Assembly: GCA_009746045.1 (NCBI GenBank)
Contig: RPFO01001919.1
Location: 1-64,000 of the forward strand
From: Mesostigma viride
Lineage: Eukaryota > Streptophyta > Mesostigmatophyceae > Mesostigmatales > Mesostigmataceae
Length of the DNA: 64,000 nt
Direction: 5' to 3'
Shown: positions 1 to 10,782 of the stretch, one piece after another
Position numbering within the stretch: position 1 is the first letter of the stretch
Layout: every line of letters starts with the position of its first letter
Program-made: the position numbers and the translations under genes
Notes under the pieces: generated by a model
Told to the model about the DNA's origin: nothing
Database searches by the model: none
The model's input: the letters and a program-made list of their open reading frames with translations, nothing else

Positions 1-3000
1 GTGGAGGTTGCGGATGCTCCCGTGTCTCTGCTTGAGAAATGGGAGAAGCCCGGTGTCGCAGGATGATGATGACATCCTGGATGTGAACGATGAGATCGCG
101 AAGGGCAAACGGTTGCGGAAGCAGCTTGCCGTTCAGCCTCGGGACCTCGATGACATGTCCAAGGCCTTGGTGCATCGAAATCGGGTGTGGACAAGGAACC
201 TGTTCGTTGGGCCTCAGAAGCTCCTCGCACGAGACTTGCATCTGTCTAGAGCCGAGCAGAACGCCACCATTTTTGCAAACTCGGAGTCCGACTACGGCCA
301 CGACAAGCTGGTGATTCCTGTGTGGCGGTACTCGTTCCAGTTTTTGGCTGACCGGTGCCCAACAGTTTTCATGAATGGACGAAAAAGGAAGGTACCCAGC
401 GTCAGCTCGCGCAACTCTTCGGGGAGATGGGGGGGCACGGACAATGAAGGCTGGCTACGCTCGCGCAATGACTGACAAAGAGATTGATATCTACCTGCGA
501 ACGAGCTCGGCCAAGGAGATGGCCGAAGCTGCTTCCACCGCGGTTCTGACAGGACCGGCCGATATTCTGGACGATCTTAAGCCCGTGGACGTGAGAAAGG
601 CCGCGCTTTTGGACAGTTTGTGCAAGTCCGCCTGGGAGATGGCTCCACTCGAGAGAAAGCCACCGTTGCCGCCAGCCATTTGCGGCTTTCTCGTGCTGGA
701 CGGGAACCACTTTACCACACTCATCAAATCGGTGAAATTCGAACTGGTCACCCCAAATATGACCGTGGACCAAAGATCTGTGTGGTACAAGGCAATGCTG
801 AATGGTTTCATGAAGGCGGAAAAGCTCAGGGTCGTTGCGCGGGGAGGGAAGGAGCAGGAGGTCACGAAGACCGTGGCCGCGGCGAAGCTGGAGGAGTGGG
901 CAACTGATTGGACGAATTTCGGGGGGGTGGACGTGCAGATGCTCAAGGGTGAGACCATCCTGCCGACCTGGTGGCAGATCCGTGAACAGAAGGTAAGCCA
1001 GGTTGCGACCGCCGGCGTTTCTATAAGTGGTTTTCTTGTGTTAATTTCAGTATGCCATTAGTTCGGTCAAGATGCGACCGCCGGCGTTTCTATAAGGGGT
1101 TTTCATGTTCCACCTATTTTGGTCAAGATGCGACCGCCGGCGTTTCTGTGAGTCGCTTTATTGTTCTCAGTTGAGTTGTGCTTATTTGGGAGGACTGTCG
1201 ATGTGTCTCTGCGCGTTTTTGCCATACGGCGATGCAGGTTTCCGAACGAGTCGGCGAGATGATCGGCATTGTCAGGCAGCTCGGGAACGCCATGAACGCG
1301 GAGGACACAGCCCAAGCCAAGGCAACGTGGGGCTCAGCGCTGGGGGATGTGCACCGGGCCTACCAGGCATATGGACCCGTCAAGAGAGGGAAGGGCGTGT
1401 CTCTCCCAACTCCTCTGTACGGCAAGATCTGGGCGATTGTGAAGCCCTTTTGGCAGAAAGGAGAGCAAGCCAAGGCCGAAGGGGACGGCGCCGGCGACAA
1501 GGCAGGGGGGCTGAAGAGACCGACAAGTGGGGGCCGGACCAGAAGAACTTCATGCAGCGCTGGCTGTTCTGGTGTGAGGACCCTTTGAAGCCCGTTGTCG
1601 ACGGCAAGCCGGCGATCGCACAGGATATCGCGGCTCGGCAAGACTTCCTTGACGCGCGCCCTAAAGACAAGGCGCACGAACTGTCCATTTTCACCGCGCA
1701 TCGGGAACTTGCGAGTTTCCAGTACTTCGACAGCCTGATCCAAGCGCCGATCATGTCCTGTGAGGCCCCTCCCAGCAACCTGATAAAAATAATGGAAGTC
1801 GCCAAGAATTTGAAAGAGGCGGCCGTGCAATTCGCCCACATCAAGTTCCTGGAGAACCCCCCCTGATGGCCGCTTGCAAACAACTAGACGGGACCTTCAA
1901 CCCCGTATTGGTGAGGGAGCACGTGTTTGGCGTGAAGCTGAAGGGCACCTTCGCCACGGACCTCGACAAGTTCATCGCCGACTGCCGCCTGACCAGAGAC
2001 TTTTGGCGGGTGGTCGTCACGGCCACGAGGGCGATCATTCTCACGCTGAGGGACCTTCCGCCGGCTAAAAGGAAAGTGGTCGACCAGAAGGACTGGAAGT
2101 TCCCGAGAGGGCTGCTCGCTTCCCACCCCCGTCATTTGTATGACGATTTGGGGGTGAAGACCAAACATCTGCTGGGTGTGCCAAAGGAGGCGGCGGCGGA
2201 GGTCGAGAAGGAGGTCGAGGAGGCGGCGGAGGAGGGGACTACCAAGGCCAAGAAGGGGTGGCGGGACAGGTTGGAAGGCTACAGCGATTGGAAGGGGGTG
2301 AGGATGGGATCCGAATGGATCGCATACAGGACAATGATATGGAAGGAAGACGAAAAAAGAAAGGATCTGGTGGTGACGAAGGTGGTGGACGAGTTGTACA
2401 CGGGGTCTGACAAAATTCCTCGGTCGCTGAAGGACCGTGCGTTTGCTCTGCTGGACCTGGCAGCTGACAGGAACGAGAAGTGGAGGAACCTGCGCAAGTG
2501 GGACCCAGACTGCATTCCGGAGGACAGCCACATGCCCAAACCCTCCTCGCATTTCAGCCCGGTCGTGTGGGATGTGGTTGACAACATGACCAACGCCCTT
2601 TTTAGGGGACCCTGCAGAGTTCTGCTGGTGTTCGGGGAGACCGCCCATATCCGCCGGTGGAAGCGCCTGGTCCGCCTTATCAAATATCGGCTTCGTAAAA
2701 CTGGGTGGACAGACCTCGCCTACTTTGCCGACGACGACGATCTTCGTCTGATGAGGGTGATGATTCGGAGAAGGGGGAAGAGGGGGAGGAGGAAGTGGGG
2801 GAGGTGGATGAGGATGAGGATGAGAAGGAGGAGGATGAGGAGGACGAGGAGGACGAGGAGGACGAGGAGGACGAGGAGGACGAGGAGGACGAGGAGGAGG
2901 ATCATGCTGATGGGCACCCGCCCGGGGAGGAGGGGGACGAGGCGGAGGGGGAGAAAGGGGATGGCGAGGAGGAGAAAGGGGATGGCCAGGAGGAGAGGGA

Positions 3001-4787
3001 CGGGGGAGGAGATGGAAGGGGAGGGAAAAAGCGCAGTCGGGATGCTGGAGGCTCGCGGAGGAGACAATGGGGGGGGATGAAGACAAAAGGGGGGAGGTAA
3101 GCGCCAGCGTGCTGGTGAAGGAGACTCGAGGCCTGTCGTTGGAAACGCCGGCGGGCGTATCTGTGATGAGGAGGGGGATCGCCAGCAGGAAGGAGGCTCG
3201 CGGCCTGTTACTGGAAACGCCGGCGGGCGTATCTGTGATGAGGAGGGGGATCGCCAGCAGGAAGGAGGCTCGCGGCCTGTTACTGGAAACGCCGGCGGGC
3301 GTATCTGTGATGAGGGGGATCGCCAGCAGGAAGGAGGCTCGCAGCCTGTTACTGGTAACGCCGGCGGGCGTATCTGTGATGTGGATGGGGATCGCCAGCA
3401 GGAAGCAGGCTCGCGGCCTGTTACTGGTAGCGCCGGCGGGCGTTCCCGATTTACGGGAGGCGGTCGTGTCCGACAGATGGGAATGAGGCCTCGTCAGGAT
3501 TCATGGGGACCCCCGGTTGAGGGGACCCCCGCCCTCGCCTCGGTTTCTTTGGGTATGGATGACGATCCCGTACCGTCGTCAGGAAGGACGGTTGTGATGA
3601 CTTTGCCCCCCCGCCCGACGGGGATGGAGCAATGCCCGGACACGATACTGCTGAATGAGGATGACGATCCGGTCCCGTCGGCTGACACGGATTTTGTTGC
3701 GAGCACCCCACTGCAGAAGAGGGTATTTGAGGCTCGTAACGTGGAGGGTCCGCCGACAGTCTCAGATGGAGGGCCGGCGTTTGCCGGATTGATGCGCCCG
3801 ACTGAGGTGGTCGATGTTGAGGCGCCGCCAGGGACATCGAACGCACCGTTGACCGCATTGACGGATATCTTCGATCGAACAAGGATGCCCTTCCACGCTC
3901 CAACGGTACATTCGGCCGGTAAATTTCATTTTCAATAAACGAGTTTAATAAGTACCTTAATATATTTCTACATAAGTTTTTTTGCATCAGTCCATGGCTT
4001 CATTGATTTCTCACACGACCCTTCCGTATTCATGTTAATTGGCATGTGCTTACGTGCAGGGAAAGGCGAAGAAGAAACTCCAGTTCGGTTTCCCCGTGGA
4101 TCCGCGTTTGGGACTGTGTCCGGAGAGGCCGGCCGTGTTGTTGGCCAGGCCGCGGTCGGCGCACCAGTTGCACAACCGGGGGCGGGAGGGGCCTCCCTCC
4201 CACCCAACGCACCCCACGCACCACCCTTACCGTGCGGTCAGCCAGAAAAAACGTACGAAGAGTTGATGGCAGAGGCGGCGGCTGCGCAGGGGCAGAAGGC
4301 AAAACGTCGGGGAGGGGGCAGGCGAGGGGCGGGGCAGGAGACGGAGGGTGCCGACGAACCTTCACAGCCGCAGAAGGGTGGTGGTCAGGGCAGAGATGGT
4401 GGGGGGCTGCGAGTTGCGGAAAAGGGGGCGGTTTGCACAGCGGTCGACCCAATCAGGGACGTTGAGCCAGACGTCCGGATGCGCTTTATGGATGGCGCGA
4501 AACTGGGTCGCGGAGGTTGGACTTCGAAATGGGTAGAGGACATGTGGCTAAACTGGCAGCACAAGTACCCCAAAAAGGAAGATTTTCTGCTCTTTGGCAC
4601 CCTCCTGGGCCGCGAGAAGGAGAAGGTGGTGATCAGATGGTTTGATGAAGGGTACGAACTCGGTCGGAGTGATGAGAGCGAGAGAAGGTTTCGTTTCCCC
4701 CTGAAGTTCGCCAGCGAACATGTTACTCTCCTGAAGGAAGGCGCCAGCTGGGACAACATTCCTTCACATCGACCTGGCAAGCGATGA
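1..4787 (+). CDS. Frameshifted multi-exon coding chain, protein not recognised (5' end outside window)
   Basis: I do not recognise this protein. Coding-like blocks run to about 992, from 1238 to 3918 and from 4060 to 4787. The junctions look real: AAG|GTAAGC at 992/993 with acceptor GATGCAG at 1237, and GCCG|GTAAAT at 3918/3919 with acceptor ACGTGCAG at 4059. Both joins keep frame. Inside the blocks the open frame shifts near 370-440, at a G run (1505-1510), at a C run (1857-1863), near 2744 and near 3066-3100. Each shift restores a convincing protein composition. Visible parts are a segment with LVLDGNHFT, weakly like the GNH/R motif of ParB-type nucleases, a tract rich in Asp and Glu at about 2745-2990, a 24-residue repeat, and a basic and aromatic C-terminal block ending at 4787. 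It could be a decaying mobile-element gene, or a real gene with homopolymer errors in the assembly. Confidence 0.5.
1004..1157. repeat. Three-copy direct repeat inside an intron
   Basis: The motif GCGACCGCCGGCGTTTCT occurs three times, near 1007, 1073 and 1131, with spacing of about 58-66 bp. It fills most of the intron at 993-1237 of the unrecognised gene. The first copy starts just after the donor site. Confidence 0.85.
2790..2905. repeat. GAGGAC-type purine repeat encoding an acidic tract
   Basis: This is a run of GAGGAC and GAGGAT units. In the frame that follows the shift near 2744 it encodes an uninterrupted Glu/Asp tract. The other two frames give Arg-rich or Gly/Arg-rich strings, so the acidic reading is the plausible coding frame. 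Confidence 0.85.
3138..3435 (+). repeat. 72-bp coding minisatellite, four to five copies
   Basis: Units of 72 bp (one of 69 bp) start with the motif AACGCCGGCGGGCGT. All lengths are multiples of three, so the array stays open in frame and encodes a repeated 24-residue unit containing GNAGGRICDEEGDRQQ. It lies inside the second coding block of the unrecognised gene. Confidence 0.9.
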
Positions 4788-5774
4788 TGGGCAAGGACTT
4801 TGCACGAAGTCGCGTTTTGCACGTTTGCCCACCGCAACATTCAGAAATGCAGATGTACATAGTAGTTCGATCAGTGACCGCGACTTCTGGAAGTGGCAGT
4901 TTAGTAGAAGGGTTGACGTGTCGAATGTATATATGGTGCGGCGCGTCGAAGGGGATCCACGCTGATTGAGCACTTGCATGTGTTCTTTAAACATATTCGG
5001 ACATGTATGAAATGAATAAATTGTTTGGACGATTGCAAATTGATTGATTGAAGAATGAGATACCATTATTAATTGAAAAATGTAAAACCTTATTGCGAAT
5101 TTGTACTTCAAACTTTCACATGCATGCCCCAAATTGTGCATTTGTGCAGGTTTAGCTTATGAGAAGTAGCATTTATCTACAAATATTGAGAAATTTAGGG
5201 GCACTTGGGGTTGTTGGCCATGTTCATTCATGATAAAATGGACTTTTTATGCTGTAAAATCATATTCCACTAGTCCAAAACGCTGCTTTCATGACGTCAA
5301 AAGTACCAGCAATGGCCCTAGGTTGGAGCAGTAGATGTTGGGGACGCCCTATACTACTATGTATTTATTGTAAACTTGAGTTGATGTATTCTGATCAGGC
5401 ACTCCGCAAAGGTGAAAACCGTTTGCGTTCAGTGCCGGGCCGCGGAAAACGCGGAAAAACGCGATCTGAGTTGATGTATAGTTGATGGCATCCATTCACC
5501 AGACAACCAGCGCAGGCCAGAAACCTAGTATGCTCCCCAACAGCCACTGACCAAGTAAACGAGGCAACAAACACCGGGCATACACTAGACCAGACAATTC
5601 GGACCAGTTAGAGTATATTATACTAAGTGTACCAGTTAGATTATAGTATACGTTTCTTTATACGTTGTATTATACATTTCTTTTCATCAATTTTCCGTAG
5701 CTCCCTAATGGGACCGCCTGCAAATAATCAAGCAGGTGCCCGCGCCGCTTCTCCTATTGCCAACACTTCAAAAG
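4788..5774. other. Intergenic stretch with an S3 fragment and an S2 tail
   Basis: No gene is visible. The first part is AT-rich and is probably the 3' flank of the gene ending at 4787. A partial S3 retroposon lies at about 5385-5475, recognised by GCACTCCGCAAAGGTGAAAA and the GCGGAAAACGCGGAAAAACG block. An inverted S2 tail (ACAACCAGCGCAGGCCAGAAA) lies at about 5505-5525. Confidence 0.6.
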
Positions 5775-8700
5775 CTACAATTCGGGCGGGGGTGGCTCGC
5801 CGATCCACCGGGGAGGGTCGTATCCGTATCCTCCTGCATAGTGGGCACATTTTCAGGGTGAGACAAGTGACAATCAAGCCCATCAGCGGGGGGACAAAAA
5901 CTAGACATGCATCGTGGTGAGCCGCTACCATAACAACCTGAGTGGTACCAAGCCACTCAAGCAGTTGCAACAAGCACCGTTGAGACAACTGCTGCAGTGC
6001 TATGTTAGCAGCTATTTCTGGCCTGCGCTGGTTGTCTCCTTGGTATATTAGCAGTGCAAACACACCCCTTCCAGCCGGCTGACCACTCGCCTGTTACACG
6101 AGCTGCAAGACAAACTTTTGTAATGATCACGACAGCATTTGTCGATGTCATTTTGCAGGGCCAGAGGGGAGACCAGGGAGTCATGGGAAGCTCAGCACGT
6201 TCGTGCTGCAATCTAGTACATAGTACATAATTTAGCTTGAGTAATAAGGTCTTGGTGTTCTGTTATAGCGTGGGTGCTATTGTCGATGGCAAAGGCGCAC
6301 CAGACATGCGCCGGCAAGCCATTTTAAATGGAAGTAAATCTTATGACTGAGGCAGGGAGCAGAAATCCTCATCGGACAACCTTTAAATACCACACGTTCA
6401 TAGGGAGCCAACAGCCCACGCCAGTTGCCAATACACAACGTCGGCAGGCTGGTGCCCCTGTTCAATCTGCAAAAGGTCTGAAAGGGGCTGGAGTTCCTAC
6501 CCTATTGCTAACCGAGACAAGTGCTATCACGGCTATCTGTTCGCGTACCGTATTGCTAACCGAGACAAGTGCTATCACGGCTATCTGTTCGCGTGCCCTA
6601 TTGCTAACCGAGACAAGTGCTATCACGGCTATCTGTTCGCGTACCGTATTGCTAACCGAGACAAGTGCTATCACGGCTATCTGTTCGCGTACCCTATTGC
6701 TAACCGAGACAAGTGCTATCACGGCTATCTGTTCGCGTACCCTATTGCTAACCGAGACAAGTGCTATCACGGCTATCTGTTCGTGTACCGAATGGGTTGC
6801 ATATTTGGTTGGGGGATTAGTGTCCCTGCTCTCTCTGCAAAAGGTCCACTTTAGAGGTCGTACCCTATTGCTAACCGGTACGAGTGTTCTCTGTTCGCGT
6901 ACCGAATGGGTTGCATCGCAACAGCCGGCACGCCGTCAGGGCTGTCCCTTTGAGCACACCATATTTGGCGTAGGCCTGAGCGGGGGAAGGGCCGCAAGGA
7001 AACGGAGGAGAGTGTGAGATCAGGAATCAACACGTGACGTGAGGACCGATAGATGAATAGTAATCTTATTCGTACTCTACAATCAAACAGTAGTTATCTT
7101 ATTATTGAACGATGCAGGAGTGTTGCTAGCACCTCGAAGAGTTACAACTACAAGCCTGGCATGTGCATGTCGTGACTAGGCAAATAGACCCGGGTGTATA
7201 GGCATTTGATAGTGCCAGCCGAAACTTGAAATAACCACTAGGGGACTTGACAACGAACCTGTCCTGCTTTGTTCTCACAAAGGGACCAAGAACATAATCC
7301 TGTAACTCTCGCCCTCTCTAAAGCTTTCCTTCTTGTGCACCCCCTTGCGTTCTTGTGCACCCCCATGCCGGCACAAGCACACAGCCCGAGTCCACAGGCA
7401 TGCCTTCTGGCGTATACGGGCCCACACATGTCTCCGTGATACGTACATGCACAAAAACAAAAAAGGCCTCTTGATGTGGGGTTGCACTGACAAGGCAGCT
7501 GCACAACCGTTGGCTGCACAACCGTTGAAGGTACATTCCCTGAGAGCTTCCTCCCAGGGCAACGGGCAGCATAATTTGGACCATTCAACGTTGGCCACCA
7601 CATGGGCGAACCGTGGCGCACACACACCATGCAGGGAAAACAACCAACCCCTTTGCATTGCAAAGCCGTAGCCATGGGTAGAGCTGCTCCCTGTGCAGCC
7701 GCAGCACATCAGGGGGCGTGTGCCAGCTGCGTCACTACTTATCATGCGCCTGCATGGTGTGTGTGCTCATTAACCACCGCGCACCTGCCGTAACGTGCTC
7801 ATCCAAGGAACGAGACTCGCTTGTGTCTCTGTTGATGCTTGCTCCAGAAAAAACGCTAGCCGCCTGCATGGCGTACTCCACCACCGCACACCTGCGCTCA
7901 TAGAAAACAATGCTAGCGCGCCTGCATGGCGTACTCCACCACCGCACACCTGCGCTCATAGAAAACAATGCTAGTGCACCTGCATGGCGTACTCCACCAC
8001 CGCACACCTGCGCTCATAGAAAACAATGCTAGCGCACCTGCATGGCGTACTCGGAGCAGGTGGGGATGTAGCGGCAGCTCCACGGGATGAGCGGAGAGAT
8101 CATGCCTGGCCGTGGGGTGGGATGTTACACACACGCGGGCAGGGGTCATCACTACCATACAGGCACAACCGATGGCATGTTCAGGTATGCATATAATGGG
8201 AATGATTAATCCAATAAGGCAGTCCAGTTGTCTTATCATATGAATGACACAACCTGCATGCACTTGCCATAACGAGGATCTGGACCATTGCAACGTAGCC
8301 TAGTTCTGTCAAGACTGTAACGATTACAGCGCATCGTGGAGCATAACAGCGCATTATAGAGCAACAGTAACCCAAGACACCACCCACTGAAACGCAGGGC
8401 GGGGCCTGCAGCACAGCACATCTTTTCTGTATGCCTGGGTTGGAGACCAGCTCTCTCTGGGGTGTGTTCCTGGGTCGTACACCATCCACCCGCGCATGGC
8501 ACGGTTACTCCCCACAACTCCGGACCGATTATGCTGGCCGCCGATCCTGCGGTAGCCCTCCTGAGAGGCTTGGACTACTACTGTCAAAGGGGCTTGGACT
8601 ACTACTGTCAAAGGGGCTTGGACTACTACTGTCAAAGGGGCTTGGACTACTACTGTCAAAGGGGCTTGGACTACTACTGTCAAAGGGGCTTGGACTACTA

Positions 8701-9805
8701 CTGTCAAAGGGGCTTGGACTACTACTGTCAAAGGGGCTTGGACTACTACTGTCAAAGGGGCTTGGACTACTACTGTCAAAGGGGCTTGGACTACTACTGT
8801 CAAAGGGGCTTGGACTACTACTGTCAAAGGGACTTGAACTACTCCTGTCAAAGGGGCTTGCGCCACTACATCCGACATGTCGTACCTGCGCGACCATCAT
8901 GTGATCCTGTGGACCTTGCCACACATTCGTGCGGAAGCCATGGAAGCTTCCTGAGCTTGCCAAACCTTCATAGGGAATGGTAAGTGAGATAGCCAATCAG
9001 ACACTGCCCTTCAACCCCTTGTACAAAAGTCAGGAACTTGTCCCGACATGGTACATGTCTAGGGAAATAACAGGCCCGCCTTGCCCCACTCTTCTACGGC
9101 TTTGCAAGGCAACCGTGGTGGGTGCCCACTATAGTGACCGAGATGTGCCTACTGTAGTGACCGCGATGTGCCCACTTGCTACGGCATCTCAAGGCAGCCG
9201 CCTCACAACCCCCTTCACAGACGTTTGCCACCGCTAGGGGTGACTACTCCAGAGGCATAGTGATAGGCAGCGCAGCAGTATAGCTTCCCAACCACGTAGA
9301 CGAACCGATTGAGCACCGACTTTACGGACCTCCAGAAGAAAAGACAGCAGGTCTGGGATGACATGGCACACTACAACAAACAGGGAAACACTGATAAGGG
9401 CCACAGGTGTGCTACAGATGCCATTCGTTCGCCTCTCTCATTCATACAGCATTCTGACGCACCTTTGTAGAACTTGAGCATCGAAATGGCGGCTTTAACG
9501 GCGGGCGATTGTTCCTTGGTTGCCGCCACCATGCCCGTGCTTCCCTTGGTTGACGCCCCATCAGCCAAGACCTCATAGTTGGATCGTTTACTACCAGCCG
9601 CCACCACTTGACTGCTCGACTGGTTGTGGTCATTGAACTCCTTGGAAGCCCCGAGTTGGTTGCTGTCATCTGCGGACGATCCGGTCTCTGAAGTTTCCAG
9701 GGGACCACAATCGCCACTGCTGCCATCTGTGCCTCGTGCCGCCCATGGGGCCAAGTCAGTCCTCCGTTGGTCGGGCCCCCCGGTTGGGGTATGAAGCGAT
9801 GGTTG
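5775..9805 (-). CDS. yidD: YidD-like membrane protein insertion efficiency factor, probably plastid-targeted (5' end unresolved)
   Basis: YidD family proteins help the YidC/Oxa1/Alb3 insertase place proteins into bacterial and thylakoid membranes. Exons read on the minus strand are 9805-9463, 8105-8038, 6975-6903 and 5833-5775, and all junctions are GT-AG and in phase. The joined core carries the family signature in order: AAISMLKFYK, then ISPLIPWSCRYIPTCSEYA, then AYAKYGVLKGTALTACRLL, then RCNPFG, and finally GYGYDPPRW before the stop. The two Cys of the CRYIPTCSEY block and the Cys of RCNPFG are all present. A Ser/Thr/Gly-rich N-terminal extension of about 90 residues precedes the core and fits a transit peptide. 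No in-frame ATG is visible in exon 9463-9805, so a further 5' exon is likely. One oddity is Gly-Met where relatives usually have basic residues before the ISP motif. Introns 2 and 3 are loaded with copies of their own donor junctions. Confidence 0.88.
6498..6902 (-). repeat. 48-bp minisatellite carrying copies of the YidD exon 3 donor
   Basis: Six 48-bp units occupy 6498-6785, followed by two longer copies up to the exon at 6903. On the minus strand each unit carries the motif GGTACGCGAACAG or a close variant, which is the donor of YidD exon 3 (CCATTCG|GTACGCGAACAG). The stretch at about 6786-6802 also repeats the exon end itself (GCAACCCATTCGGTAC). Confidence 0.9.
7742..8040 (-). repeat. 58-bp tandem repeat of the YidD exon 2 donor junction
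   Basis: The exon end TACGCCATGCAG recurs at about 7983, 7925 and 7867, exactly 58 bp apart, with a diverged copy near 7753. The real exon 2 uses GTGCGC as its donor. The nearest copy has GTGCAC, and the older copies have GC in place of GT. Confidence 0.93.
8566..8866. repeat. 24-bp minisatellite, about 12 copies
   Basis: The unit is GGCTTGGACTACTACTGTCA plus AAGG. Because 24 is a multiple of three, several frames on both strands stay open, but these reading frames are an artefact of the repeat. It sits in YidD intron 1, between the exons at 9463 and 8105. Confidence 0.95.
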
Positions 9806-9894
9806 CTAGCGCCCGCGGCGCAGTTGCAGGACCAGAGCCACGGCCCCAGACCTGCGGTCATGAGAATAGGTGGGGAATATGAATAAGCGTTACA

Positions 9895-10078
9895 TACGCT
9901 GGGATTTGAACATGTTTATTATACCAACTATGTATTGAACATGTTCATATAAACTATATTGAACATGTTCATATCAACTATGTTGAACTTGTTTATATCA
10001 ACTATGTAGAACATGTTTATATCAACTACATAGAACATGTTTATATAAGCTACATTGAACATGTTTATAAACTATGGA
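9895..10078. repeat. Degenerate tandem repeat, roughly 24 bp
   Basis: The motif GAACATGTTTATATCAACTA recurs about seven times with drift in sequence and spacing. It contains the palindrome ACATGT. No gene is seen around it. Confidence 0.8.
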
Positions 10079-10079
10079 G

Positions 10080-10375
10080 GTCCAGAGTGCAGCCGTTGTC
10101 AACCAGCAGTCACCTTTGCACGGCTTCCGCCGGCGTGACCCAGTGAGTAGTACTCCTACTCACATCCGCCCCCGTGGGGCTAGCAGTTAGATTCGATCCA
10201 CTGGTTCGTATTGGAGAATTTCGGACACACTTGCACCGTTCTCCGATAAAGAGCTTTTTCGCAGTTGGGCTATCGCTTGGGATGCCTTCGGATCAGGAGA
10301 CCCCTATAGTCATGAAATCATGCGAGAGGTCCTGTGTTCGAATCCAGTATCGTTCCAAATAATCTATTTCACTGA
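10080..10375 (+). mobile_element. S1 short retroposon (tRNA-related SINE-like)
   Basis: The body carries GCAGTTGGGCTATCGCTTGG and ends near GTCCTGTGTTCGAATCCAGT, which matches a tRNA box B. Related copies are at about 27870-28010 (+), 29590-29745 (-), 31225-31350 (-) and 62380-62580 (+). The head contains GAGTAGTACTCCTACTCACA and CCCCCGTGGGGCTA. Confidence 0.75.
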
Positions 10376-10674
10376 TCTAGCCGGGTATTCGAGGCCCCAA
10401 AAGGCTGCTAAAAACCTGTTCTTGGGACACTTAAGAGGAAAATAATAGGGTGTTCAAAACAGAGTCAGGGCTCGATGGTTGAGTTGATTACTTGATGCCA
10501 TGCAATATGGTAGCCACCATATGCTAGCCGCCTATCTGACCAGTGTGAAATGCGATTAATAGAGATGTTCACACACGGGGTCATGCCGTGCAAAGACCGT
10601 GGCCCAGGTTGCTGATGCCCTGCCACAATCTTCTCCACATTGCTGTCAATTGCTATGGATAAAAATGATCACAG

Positions 10675-10782
10675 GGGGTGGGGTGGGGTGGGGTGGGGTG
10701 GGGTGGGGTGGGGTGGGGTGGGGTGGGGGGGTGGGGTGGGGTGGGGTGGGGTGGGGTGGGGTGGGGTGGGGTGGGGTGGGGG
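10675..10782 (+). repeat. GGGGT pentanucleotide array
   Basis: About 20 GGGGT units with one irregular GGGGGGTG step. The strand is strongly G-rich and could form G-quadruplexes. The glycine/tryptophan-rich frames seen here are an artefact of the repeat. Confidence 0.95.

Noticed and set aside
1884-3086. Long antisense frame rich in Pro and Arg
   Set aside because: It is the reverse complement of the acidic purine-rich coding tract. The plus strand gives the more protein-like reading and has the splice sites.
8354-8996. Long open frames on both strands with an eight-residue repeat
   Set aside because: They are produced by the 24-bp minisatellite, whose length is a multiple of three, so several frames stay open. 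They fall in a YidD intron.
10320-10365. Possible tRNA gene (box B GTGTTCGAATCC)
   Set aside because: The same sequence recurs in several dispersed S1 copies and no cloverleaf closes around it, so it is a SINE-type promoter remnant. The same applies to the S3 copies.
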